This document shows positions 43,109 through 51,317 of a stretch of 64,000 nucleotides of DNA, one piece after another. How positions within the stretch are numbered: position 1 is the first letter of the stretch; every line of letters starts with the position of its first letter. Source of the stretch: Marinifilum breve (GTDB lineage: Bacteria > Bacteroidota > Bacteroidia > Bacteroidales > Marinifilaceae); assembly GCF_003202155.1 (NCBI RefSeq), contig NZ_QFLI01000002.1, positions 434,001-498,000 on the forward strand, read 5' to 3'. The translations under genes were made by a program, and so were the position numbers. The notes below the pieces were generated by a model that saw only the letters and a list, made by a program, of their open reading frames with translations, searched no databases and was not told the origin of the DNA.

Positions 43109-44257
43109 TTATTCATCCATAATGTATCTTGATATCACCAATCGTTGAATTTCCGAAGTTCCTTCGCCAATTTGTAACAATCTCTGATCTCTATAAAAAC
43201 GTTCCACCGAATATTCTTTCATCAATCCATATCCTCCGTGAATTTGAACTGCCTCATCAGCTACCTCCTTAGCGATTTCAGAACAGTATAATTTGGACAT
43301 TGCAGCCTCTTTGGCAAAAGGTTTTCCATTATCTTTTAACCAACATGCCTTGTATAAAAGATTCCTTGCCAATTCAATTTTGGTAGCCATATCAGCCAAC
43401 TTAAATGAAATGGCTTGAAACTTACCAATTGGTTTTCCAAATTGCTTTCTTTCCTTTGAATACTGCAAAGCCATTTCAAAAGCACCTTGAGCCAAGCCCA
43501 ATCCCATCGCAGCAATCGACAATCTTCCTGAATCCAATGTTTTCAACATGATTTTTGATCCCATACCGCGTTCTCCGAGCATATTTTCCTTCGGAATACA
43601 ACAGGTATCAAAAAACATTTCAGCAGTATCTGAAGCTCTCCACATTAATTTTCCGTGCATAGCTCTCGACGACCATCCTGGTGTATCCTTTTCTACAATA
43701 AAGGTTGAAAATTCCTTTTTATCTCCATTAATACTTGTAACTGCCTGAACTGTTACCCCAGAACACATCGATGTAGATCCATTGGTTATAAAGATTTTGG
43801 AACCATTAATTTCCCAATTCACACCATTGTCTTTAGCAAAAGTCTTTGATCCTCGAGAATCCGATCCTGCATCAGGCTCGGTCAATCCAAAAGCCCATAA
43901 CTCTTCTCCACTACAAAGCGATGGCAAATACTTCATTTTCTGCTCCTCGCTTCCAAACATATACAATGGTCCAATGCCCAATGAATTATGAGCAGCCAAT
44001 GTAGCTGCATGCGATCCATCAACTCTTGCTATTTCTTCAACAGCAATAATGTAAGAAAGATAATCTGATTCTTCTCCACCATATTTTTCGGGAAGAAACA
44101 TTCCAAACAATCCCATCTCTCCCATTTTCTTCGTTAGTTCGAAAGAAAACTCCTCCTTCTCATCTAGCTCTTGTGCCAATGGCTTAATTTCCCGTTCCGC
44201 AAAGTCACGAACAGCTTTTCTTATGATATTATGTTCTTCGTTTAATTCGAAATTCAT
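43109..44257 (-). CDS. Acyl-CoA dehydrogenase (short-chain type)
   Basis: This 382-residue FAD flavoenzyme has the full acyl-CoA dehydrogenase fold. The middle domain contains WAFGLTEPDAGSDSRGSKT and WEINGSKIFITNGSTS. The C-terminal domain contains RKQFGKPIGKFQAISFKLAD, VQIHGGYGLMKEYSVERFYR and IGEGTSEIQRLVISR. The Glu in GEGTSEIQ is the catalytic base position of short- and medium-chain enzymes; isovaleryl-CoA dehydrogenases usually have Ala there and use another Glu. So despite its place among leucine genes it may act on 2-methylbutyryl-, isobutyryl- or butyryl-CoA. It passes electrons to ETF, encoded in the same cluster. It is 137 bp downstream of atuA. Confidence 0.93.
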   Translation of the reverse strand: MNFELNEEHNIIRKAVRDFAEREIKPLAQELDEKEEFSFELTKKMGEMGLFGMFLPEKYGGEESDYLSYIIAVEEIARVDGSHAATLAAHNSLGIGPLYMFGSEEQKMKYLPSLCSGEELWAFGLTEPDAGSDSRGSKTFAKDNGVNWEINGSKIFITNGSTSMCSGVTVQAVTSINGDKKEFSTFIVEKDTPGWSSRAMHGKLMWRASDTAEMFFDTCCIPKENMLGERGMGSKIMLKTLDSGRLSIAAMGLGLAQGAFEMALQYSKERKQFGKPIGKFQAISFKLADMATKIELARNLLYKACWLKDNGKPFAKEAAMSKLYCSEIAKEVADEAVQIHGGYGLMKEYSVERFYRDQRLLQIGEGTSEIQRLVISRYIMDE

Positions 44258-44394
44258 TTTCTATGTACTAATTAAAAAATACCAGGTAAGAACTCAAATT
44301 TATTTATCAAAACTGTCTTACCTAGTTATATTTCACACTATTTAAGTTAATAACAATTCTTAACTATCCCAATATAATTGGGTACTTTCATTCA

Positions 44395-46212
44395 TTATTT
44401 TTGTGATTCAGCCTTCATCATTGACGAAAGTAATTTTTCAGGAATCATGATTTCCTGATTTAAAAGTGCCGTTGCAAATGTTTTCCCCTGTGCATCAATC
44501 ATTAAGGATTTTGTTCCACCGCCATCAAGCGATTCTTCCAATAGAAAGTTTAATGCCAATAAATTATCAATCTCATATCGATGTATTCTACCCTTCACCA
44601 TTCCAAAAAACATCTCCGAAAGCTTTTCGGCTGTCAAATCATGCTTTAAGTATTGATAAATCTCTTCTGATCGAGCCAAAACTCCAATATTTACGGTATC
44701 TCCCTTATCACCAGAGCGACCCAAACAGATATCACGCAAAGCAACCGTTATCAATCGATCATCTTCCCATGAAGGATCAACATATTCGGTATGCTCAACA
44801 GATTCTAAGGCCTGTAATTCTTCCTCATAGCCAAGAACTGAGCCTATTTCGGTAGATTCTATCACCTCACCCTTCTCATTCAGAACATGAACGTTTGATG
44901 TGATGCATTCTTTTGGTATCAATGTTGGCCAATAGGTAATTACCTGTTGCATTCTAGCTCGTCCACCCGTTACGGCAACGCCTGGAGGACCACTCAAAAT
45001 CAGAGGAGCAATACTCATAGAAAAATCTCTGATTTTATCCACATCAGTATCATAAACCGATAATCGAAGTAGAATTTCGTTAGGGTCGATATGCTCCGCC
45101 AAATGCTGATGACAGGCATTGTATCCAACAAACTCCGTATTTTTCTTCAAGAAATCCGTATCCAATCGGTCCCAGAAAATCTTTTCAAACTCCTGTGCCT
45201 TATTCAACACTCTACCTCCGCTTATTACAATAGAACTTGTTGCTTTATAACCATCTTCGTAGGCCATTGATACTTTCAGGTAAGGAGTAGACGGATATCC
45301 TTTAGCCCCACTCACCAATACTCTATTGTCTTCCAATTCCTCCAGCTTCAGACGTGTAAAATCGGCAACCACATCCGGACTGATGTATTGATCGGGATTT
45401 CCCATTTCGTATACCAATTGTTCACGAATGGTATCTACACTTATTAAACCACCTGTGTTCTCATGTTTATAGACAGTAAAATCACCATTTTGGTTCATTT
45501 CAACTATTGGGTAACCCATATTATCCCAACGTTCCACCTTTTGCCAATCGGTAAAGTTTCCACCAGTCGACTGCGCTCCACACTCGATGATATGGCCAGC
45601 CACCAAACCTGCTGCCAGCTTGTCCCAATCGTTCAATTTCCAGCCCAATTCATAAATCATTGGCGCCATGGTAACCGAAGTGTCGGTAACACGACCTGCC
45701 AAAATCAAATCGGCTCCACTTTCCAAAGCCTTAAGCAATGGAGGCACACCCAAATACACATTGGCACTTTGAATATTCTTGATAATCGATTCGAAATCAT
45801 CACCCGAATCCATATTCTTAAAATTGGCTTTCGCCGGATAAAACTCATCTATACGATCAACAATATTATCACCATCAACCACCGCAATTTTTAAGGAAAT
45901 ACCTTTCTTTTCCAATTCCGATAAAATCTTTTTGGCACAAGCAATTGGGTTGATACCTCCTGCATTGGTTATCATTCGAACGCCTTTTGATTTCATCAAA
46001 TCAGCAACATCTACAATCTGATCGACAAAATCAGTAACATATCCCAAGGCTTCGTTCTTTAGCTGCTGTTTTCGAAGAATACTCATGGTAACTTCAGCTA
46101 AAAAATCGGACGAGATATAATCTACCTCACCACCTTCCAGTTGTCGGCGCAATACTCCCAGATCATCTCCCCAGAAACCTCCGGCATTTGCAATTCTGAT
46201 TTTGGTCTTCAT
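44395..46212 (-). CDS. AtuA family protein (acyclic terpene utilisation; DUF1446 plus AtuA-like C-terminal domain)
   Basis: This 605-residue cytosolic protein has a large N-terminal DUF1446/AtuA domain (about 1-450): IRIANAGGFWGDDLGVLRRQ, GVRMITNAGGINPIACAKKI, LILAGRVTDTSVTMAPMIYE and GHIIECGAQSTGGNFTDW. A C-terminal AtuA-like domain (about 490-595) has LRDICLGRSGDKGDTVNIGV. AtuA is needed for citronellol and geraniol catabolism in Pseudomonas, but its reaction is unknown. Here it sits with a 3-methylcrotonyl-CoA-type carboxylase and a hydratase, so it may act on the same branched acyl-CoAs. It is separated from the upstream carboxylase gene by the 21-bp repeat array. Confidence 0.9.
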   Translation of the reverse strand: MKTKIRIANAGGFWGDDLGVLRRQLEGGEVDYISSDFLAEVTMSILRKQQLKNEALGYVTDFVDQIVDVADLMKSKGVRMITNAGGINPIACAKKILSELEKKGISLKIAVVDGDNIVDRIDEFYPAKANFKNMDSGDDFESIIKNIQSANVYLGVPPLLKALESGADLILAGRVTDTSVTMAPMIYELGWKLNDWDKLAAGLVAGHIIECGAQSTGGNFTDWQKVERWDNMGYPIVEMNQNGDFTVYKHENTGGLISVDTIREQLVYEMGNPDQYISPDVVADFTRLKLEELEDNRVLVSGAKGYPSTPYLKVSMAYEDGYKATSSIVISGGRVLNKAQEFEKIFWDRLDTDFLKKNTEFVGYNACHQHLAEHIDPNEILLRLSVYDTDVDKIRDFSMSIAPLILSGPPGVAVTGGRARMQQVITYWPTLIPKECITSNVHVLNEKGEVIESTEIGSVLGYEEELQALESVEHTEYVDPSWEDDRLITVALRDICLGRSGDKGDTVNIGVLARSEEIYQYLKHDLTAEKLSEMFFGMVKGRIHRYEIDNLLALNFLLEESLDGGGTKSLMIDAQGKTFATALLNQEIMIPEKLLSSMMKAESQK

Positions 46213-46300
46213 TTTGGTATGTTTTAGTATTTAGTATTCCATCTTTTATCGATTCGACTACATTTAGTCAACCTCTATATTTATCTATTTGATTATCTAT

Positions 46301-46678
46301 CCTTTTGAAATCAAACTCAAGTCTACTGAATCAGATTTAAAATCTATTGAAACGAGTTCCATGTCTACTGAATTCAATTCCAAGTCCATTGAATTCCCCT
46401 CCCTGTCTACTGAATCTTTCTCCAACTCTTCTGAATCGGATTCTAAGTCCACTGAATTCATCTGCGAAGCTTCTGAATGATTCTTCCTGTCCATTGAATT
46501 GAACTCGGATAGCTCTGAATCAAACTCTTTGCCTTCTGAATTATTCTACCATCTCTTTGAGCGATCCTCTGTACATCCTGAATCATTCGTTGTGCCTACT
46601 GAATCATTCTCTCTTCCTTATGAATCATTCTCTCTTCCTTATGAATCATCCTCTTCATATTCCGAAGCAAAACTCTAG
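46301..46678. repeat. 18-unit array with exact 21-bp period
   Basis: A TGAA core (most often CTGAATC) recurs at exactly 21-bp steps at 46306, 46327, 46348, 46369 and so on up to 46642. A TGAG variant occurs at 46558 and a CGAA variant at 46663. No insertion or deletion breaks the phase. Unit consensus is about TCTACTGAATCNNNNTCTNN plus one base; the second half is degenerate. It fills the 462-bp gap between the carboxylase alpha gene (whose stop lies inside the last unit) and the atuA gene. Because 21 is a multiple of three, short heptad-repeat frames appear on both strands. None has a convincing start or a family match. Confidence 0.9.
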
Positions 46679-48654
46679 TTCGCTGATAAACGAATCAACT
46701 CGGTTTCATTCATTACCTGCTCACCCTCTTCAACAAACACCTTTTCAATTTTTCCTTCGAAAGGAGCCAATATGCTGTTTTCCATTTTCATGGCCTCTAC
46801 AATAAGCAATACTTCACCCTTTGAAACAGATTGCCCTGCTTGTGCTTCCACCTTCACAATTTTGCCCGGCATTGGCGACAGAATTCTTCCATCGCTTGCA
46901 CCAGAACTTTCTGTTGATGATCCAACCGGTTTTGCCTGAATCTCGGACCAGCGCTCCAATTGACGCACAATTCCCCTGCAACTCACAAAACTCTTTCCAT
47001 CCGAATTTTTCGATCGATAAAATCGATATCTCGTACTTTCATATTCAAAAGTCATGTAATTCTCATCCATCTGAAGATTCTCCAAAGCATATTTGCTTTC
47101 TCCTATCTGTATACGGTAAGGATTCTGCTCCAGAATTTCAACATCAATAGTATCTTCATCCAATACCCGAAGTCTTGTTCCATTCAAGCGCCAATAGCCA
47201 ATATGATCCCACACAGAGTCAGACGTTTTAGGACGCAACTCGAACAAAGCAAAGCTGATATGGAACAGGAAAGAAGGCACATCTTCCTTTTCTTTGAGCA
47301 TGATTTGATTCAGTTCATCGGCATGATGCTGGCAAAAATGAGTTGAAATCTTATTCTGCTTGAAAGCATCGGTATTTAAAAGTGTATGTAGGTACATGAT
47401 ATTGTTTTTGATACCATGTATCTGATAATCGTGCAATGCCAAATGCAAACGCTCAATAGCCAAATCACGATTTTCATCCCAAACCACCAATTTTGCAATC
47501 ATCGGATCAAAATCAGGATGAATCACACAAGGACCCGTTATGGCCGAATCTAACCTAAGTCTTCCTTCGAATAATCTTGGAGGATTATAAAAGCTGATCT
47601 CTCCAGGCGAAGGAATAAAATCTTTCTCCGGATCTTCGGCATAAATCCTTGCCTCAATGGCATGACCTTTTAGTTGAATCTGATCCTGTTTCAATGGCAA
47701 ATTTCTTCCCGATGCAACCAACAATTGTTGTTCAACCAGATCAATACCAGTAATCATTTCTGTTACCGGATGTTCCACCTGAATTCGGGTATTCATTTCT
47801 AAAAAGTAGAAGTTCAAATCCTCATCTACCAAAAACTCTACCGTTCCCGCATTGCTATAATTCATTTTTTGAGCCAGCAATACAGCTGTTTCACCCATTT
47901 TCTGTCTTAACTCAGGTGTTAATGTTGGCGAAGGTGCTTCCTCAATCACTTTCTGGAATCGCCTTTGAATGGAACATTCTCTTTCGAACAAATGAATAAC
48001 GTTGCCATGTTTATCGGCCAAAACCTGAACTTCAATATGTCTTGGATTCTCAATATATCTTTCAATCAACACTGCTCCATCGCCAAAATAACTGGCTGCT
48101 TCGCGCGATGTTGATTCCAAGGCGGCTTCCATATCCTTAGGTTCATGAACAATGCGCATTCCTTTACCTCCACCACCTGCTGCAGCCTTTATCAATAGTG
48201 GAAATTTCAAGCTCTTGCTCGCCTCCAGTAAGGTTTCATGATCACCAACAACCCCTTCCAATACAGGCACACCAATGGATTTGGCAAACTCTCGCGCATT
48301 TACCTTATTGCCCATCAATTCAATGGCTTTTGCATCAGGACCAACAAAATCGATTCCCGAATCCGCACAAAGCTTCGAAAACTCAGCATTCTCAGCCAAG
48401 AATCCATAGCCAGGATGAATGGCATCTGCTTTTGCTTTTTGAGCCACCTCCACAATCTGCTGAGCATTTAAATAAGTTTCCTGCAAACCCATGCCTTTTA
48501 AAGGAAAAGCCTCATCAGCCTGCAATACATGCTCTGCATCTCTATCCTGTTCTGAATAAAGTGCTACTGTGTGTATTCCCAGATTCTTTGCGGTCTTTAT
48601 CACCCTTAAGGCAATCTCACCACGGTTTGCTATTAATATTCGTTTGTAATACAT
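46675..48654 (-). CDS. Acyl-CoA carboxylase alpha subunit (biotin carboxylase plus BCCP; methylcrotonyl-CoA type)
   Basis: This 659-residue protein has the biotin carboxylase N-domain (YKRILIANRGEIALRVIKTA) and ATP-grasp with IKAAAGGGGKGMRIVHEP and HIEVQVLADKHGNVIHLFER. The C-domain has MNTRIQVEHPVTEMITGIDL. A BT-like linker follows, and a C-terminal BCCP domain holds biotin on the Lys of VEAMKMENSI. Length and fused BCCP match 3-methylcrotonyl-CoA or geranyl-CoA carboxylase alpha subunits. It pairs with the beta subunit at 49656. In leucine catabolism the product would be 3-methylglutaconyl-CoA. Geranyl-CoA carboxylase is an alternative because of the neighbouring atuA. Confidence 0.93.
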   Translation of the reverse strand: MYYKRILIANRGEIALRVIKTAKNLGIHTVALYSEQDRDAEHVLQADEAFPLKGMGLQETYLNAQQIVEVAQKAKADAIHPGYGFLAENAEFSKLCADSGIDFVGPDAKAIELMGNKVNAREFAKSIGVPVLEGVVGDHETLLEASKSLKFPLLIKAAAGGGGKGMRIVHEPKDMEAALESTSREAASYFGDGAVLIERYIENPRHIEVQVLADKHGNVIHLFERECSIQRRFQKVIEEAPSPTLTPELRQKMGETAVLLAQKMNYSNAGTVEFLVDEDLNFYFLEMNTRIQVEHPVTEMITGIDLVEQQLLVASGRNLPLKQDQIQLKGHAIEARIYAEDPEKDFIPSPGEISFYNPPRLFEGRLRLDSAITGPCVIHPDFDPMIAKLVVWDENRDLAIERLHLALHDYQIHGIKNNIMYLHTLLNTDAFKQNKISTHFCQHHADELNQIMLKEKEDVPSFLFHISFALFELRPKTSDSVWDHIGYWRLNGTRLRVLDEDTIDVEILEQNPYRIQIGESKYALENLQMDENYMTFEYESTRYRFYRSKNSDGKSFVSCRGIVRQLERWSEIQAKPVGSSTESSGASDGRILSPMPGKIVKVEAQAGQSVSKGEVLLIVEAMKMENSILAPFEGKIEKVFVEEGEQVMNETELIRLSAN

Positions 48655-48670
48655 GCTTAATCAATTAGTA

Positions 48671-48817
48671 ATTAATAATGAGCAATTATCAATAAGCCTT
48701 TATTTCGATTTCATTCTTTGAATTCTATTTGTTCTTAAAGATTTATCTGATATATTTTCGAATTCTTCTGGGATAAAGCCAGAATCATTTTACTATTTTC
48801 AATTACTCATTATTAAT
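48671..48817. repeat. Near-perfect inverted repeat pair in a gene gap
   Basis: The 17-bp ATTAATAATGAGCAATT at 48671-48687 matches the reverse complement of 48801-48817 at 16 of 17 positions, with about 113 bp between. The right arm includes the stop codon of the hydratase gene. It may be the ends of a small degenerate non-autonomous element; this is tentative. Confidence 0.45.
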
Positions 48818-49622
48818 TGTCTTCAGTCCAATTTGGTTTGCGCTTTTCCAAAAATGAACTCATTCCTTCTTGTCCTTCCTCAGATTGACGCAAATCAGCA
48901 ATCATTTTGGCAGTGTTCTCCATGGCTTCTTCATGTGTCCATTGATTTTCCACATCATATATCAATTGCTTACATGTTGATACTGCAACAGGACCACTGG
49001 TTTTTAGCTTGGAAATCAAATCAGATAACTTCGACTTTAATTTCTTTTCTCCGTGTGACCAATTCGCCAAACCAGCTTGCTGCGCTTCTTTGCCATTAAA
49101 GCGCATTCCTGTTAGCATCAATTCTTTTGATTTGTATTCACCAACACGCTTAATTACGTATGGAGAAATACAGGCTGGTACAATTCCAATCTTTACCTCG
49201 CTTAGAGAAAAGACCGTATCTCTGTGTGCCAATACAAAATCGCAAGCAGCCAGCAAACCATTTGCCCCTCCAATTGCAGCCCCATGAACCATTGCAATGG
49301 TTGGGAATTTGCAAGAATACACTGCATTGAAACACATGGATAACTTGTAGCTTTCCAGGTAGTTTTCCTCGTATGAATAATTTGCAACTCCCTTCATCCA
49401 GTTCAAGTCAGCTCCTGCACAAAACGATTTCCCTTTGCCCCGTAAAATCACTACCCGAACTGTTTTATAATCTAATTTCTCAATTTCTTCAAAGCATTCA
49501 ATTATCTCTGCAATCATGGTTTCGTTGAATGCATTGTGGATATCCGGACGATTCAAGGTAATCGTTCCAATTTTGTTATCGATGCTTAATTCTATGGTTT
49601 GAAATTGTTTCATATGATTCAT
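48813..49622 (-). CDS. Enoyl-CoA hydratase/isomerase family protein (methylglutaconyl-CoA hydratase type)
   Basis: This is a 269-residue crotonase-fold enzyme; Met4 (49613) is an alternative start. Visible motifs are GTITLNRPDIHNAFNETMI, GKGKSFCAGADLNWMKG (oxyanion hole), MVHGAAIGGANGLLAACDFV, and FSLSEVKIGIVPACISPYVI with the second catalytic Glu in SEVKIG. ADLNWMK is typical of 3-methylglutaconyl-CoA hydratases. Placed between the two carboxylase subunit genes, it would hydrate 3-methylglutaconyl-CoA to HMG-CoA in leucine degradation. HMG-CoA lyase is not in the window. Confidence 0.9.
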   Translation of the reverse strand: MNHMKQFQTIELSIDNKIGTITLNRPDIHNAFNETMIAEIIECFEEIEKLDYKTVRVVILRGKGKSFCAGADLNWMKGVANYSYEENYLESYKLSMCFNAVYSCKFPTIAMVHGAAIGGANGLLAACDFVLAHRDTVFSLSEVKIGIVPACISPYVIKRVGEYKSKELMLTGMRFNGKEAQQAGLANWSHGEKKLKSKLSDLISKLKTSGPVAVSTCKQLIYDVENQWTHEEAMENTAKMIADLRQSEEGQEGMSSFLEKRKPNWTEDN

Positions 49623-49628
49623 TTTAAT

Positions 49629-49648
49629 CCCTGATATAAATATCAGGG
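49629..49648. repeat. Intergenic hairpin
   Basis: An 8-bp perfect stem (CCCTGATA/TATCAGGG) with a TAAA loop lies in the 33-bp gap between the carboxylase beta gene and the hydratase gene. It has no T-run. It may affect mRNA processing. Confidence 0.55.
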
Positions 49649-49655
49649 CTATTCA

Positions 49656-51263
49656 TTACATTCTAAATACTCCAAAATCTGGTTCTCCAAATTCTTTGTT
49701 CAAGGATGCTGCAATTCCCATGGCAAGCACTTTTCGCGTGTCGGCTGGATCGATAATTCCATCATCCCACAATCGTGAGGTACTGAAATATGCAGATCCT
49801 TCTTCCTCATATTTTTTAAGAATCTTTTCACGCAAAGTAATTCTTTCTTCAGCATCGAATTCTTTTCCTTGTTTCTTCAGTTGTTGTTCTTTCACCTGAA
49901 CCAATACTCCTGCAGCCTGTTCGCCACCCATTACAGATATTTTTGCATTAGGCCACATGAACAACAAGCGAGGTTCGTAGGCACGACCAGCCATGGCATA
50001 ATTCCCTGCTCCAAACGATCCTCCAACGATCACTGTAAACTTGGGAACCTGAGCATTGGCAACGGCATGAACCATTTTGGCACCATCTCGTGCTATTCCT
50101 TTGTGTTCATATTCCTTACCCACCATAAAACCTGTGATATTCTGTAGAAATACCAAAGGGATCTTACGGAAACTACACAACTCAATAAAATGAGCTGCCT
50201 TTAATGAAGTCTCAGAAAAAATGATTCCATTGTTAGCGATAATCCCAACAGGATAACCCATGATTTTGGCAAATCCGGTAACAATGGTAGGCGCATATCG
50301 CTCCTTAAATTCCTGAAAAGAGCTATCATCAACAATACGAGCAATTATCTCTCTGGCATCAATAGGCTTTTTCAAATCTAAAGGAGCCAATCCATACAAA
50401 TCTTCAGCTGGATATTGTGGTTCTTTAAATCCTTCTCGCTCTAGAGGATATTTTTGCACTTTAGGCATCGATTCGAAAATATCCCTGCAAATCTGTATGG
50501 CGTGTCGATCATCTTCTGCCAAATGATCAGCAACACCAGAAACGGAAGTATGAATTTCTGCGCCTCCTAATTCTTCTGCACTTACTTCCTCACCCGTTGC
50601 CGCCTTTACCAAAGGAGGTCCTCCAATAAAAATGGTCCCTTGTCCCTTCACAATAATGGTTTCGTCGCTCATGGCAGGGACATAAGCTCCTCCAGCAGTA
50701 CAGGATCCCATTACAATGGAGATTTGTGGAATCCCTTTAGCTGACATCTTTGATTGATTAAAGAAAAATCGACCAAAATCATATTTATCAGGAAACACTT
50801 TCGACTGCTCCGGAAGAAACACACCACCAGAATCCACCATATAGATACATGGCAATTGATTTTCCATAGCTACTTCCTGTGCACGAATGTGCTTTTTAAT
50901 GGTCTCTTTAATGTAAGTTCCCCCTTTTACCGTAGCATCATTGGCAACTATCACACATTCACGTCCATGAACCACTCCAATCCCGGTTACAATTCCAGCA
51001 GATGGAAACTGATTCTCATACTGATCACAAGCAGCCATTGCGGATAACTCAAGAAAAGGTGTATTCTTGTCTAAAAGAAGTTCAATTCTGTCACGTACCA
51101 ATAACTTCCCTCTTTTTAAATGTCTTTCGCGTGCTTTTTCATCCACTCCATTCAACACAGAGTTTAAACGATCGCGATACTCATTCATCAAGAGATTATA
51201 AGACTCTTTATTCTTAATAAAGTCTTCGGATTTGGTGTTTATTTTTGATTTTATTGTTTTCAA
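49656..51263 (-). CDS. Acyl-CoA carboxylase beta subunit (carboxyltransferase; methylcrotonyl-CoA type)
   Basis: This 535-residue protein has the two crotonase-like carboxyltransferase halves. GIGVVHGRECVIVANDATVK, KGGTYIKETIKKHIRAQEVA, CIYMVDSGGVFLPEQSKVFP, SCTAGGAYVPAMSDETIIVK and IFIGGPPLVKAATGEEVSAE are in the first half. ITGFMVGKEYEHKGIARDGA and GSFGAGNYAMAGRAYEPRLL are in the second. FLPEQ and the GGTY motif are characteristic of methylcrotonyl-/geranyl-CoA carboxylases rather than propionyl-CoA carboxylases. It partners the alpha subunit at 46675. Confidence 0.94.
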   Translation of the reverse strand: MKTIKSKINTKSEDFIKNKESYNLLMNEYRDRLNSVLNGVDEKARERHLKRGKLLVRDRIELLLDKNTPFLELSAMAACDQYENQFPSAGIVTGIGVVHGRECVIVANDATVKGGTYIKETIKKHIRAQEVAMENQLPCIYMVDSGGVFLPEQSKVFPDKYDFGRFFFNQSKMSAKGIPQISIVMGSCTAGGAYVPAMSDETIIVKGQGTIFIGGPPLVKAATGEEVSAEELGGAEIHTSVSGVADHLAEDDRHAIQICRDIFESMPKVQKYPLEREGFKEPQYPAEDLYGLAPLDLKKPIDAREIIARIVDDSSFQEFKERYAPTIVTGFAKIMGYPVGIIANNGIIFSETSLKAAHFIELCSFRKIPLVFLQNITGFMVGKEYEHKGIARDGAKMVHAVANAQVPKFTVIVGGSFGAGNYAMAGRAYEPRLLFMWPNAKISVMGGEQAAGVLVQVKEQQLKKQGKEFDAEERITLREKILKKYEEEGSAYFSTSRLWDDGIIDPADTRKVLAMGIAASLNKEFGEPDFGVFRM

Positions 51264-51280
51264 TTTATTATAGATTTATA

Positions 51281-51308
51281 GTAGAGACGCAAGGCCTTGC
51301 GTCTCTAC
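51281..51308. repeat. 28-bp perfect palindrome, dispersed element copy 1
   Basis: GTAGAGACGCAAGG and its exact reverse complement abut with no loop. It lies between the icmF stop and the carboxylase beta start. A variant copy is at 55494-55519 in the same gene cluster. It can form a strong RNA hairpin in the operon transcript. Confidence 0.85.
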
Positions 51309-51317
51309 TTATATAAT

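Noticed and set aside
46289-46494. Short open frames on both strands with seven-residue repeats across the 21-bp array
   Set aside because: They follow from the array period being a multiple of three. Frames on both strands look equally repeat-like, starts are weak, and neither spans the whole array.
46301-46678. CRISPR array
   Set aside because: Unit length is 21 bp with a short degenerate remainder, far below repeat-spacer size. Repeats are not near-identical and no cas genes are present.
46821-47346. Plus-strand frames opposite the carboxylase alpha gene
   Set aside because: They lie fully inside a well-supported gene and lack any family signal.
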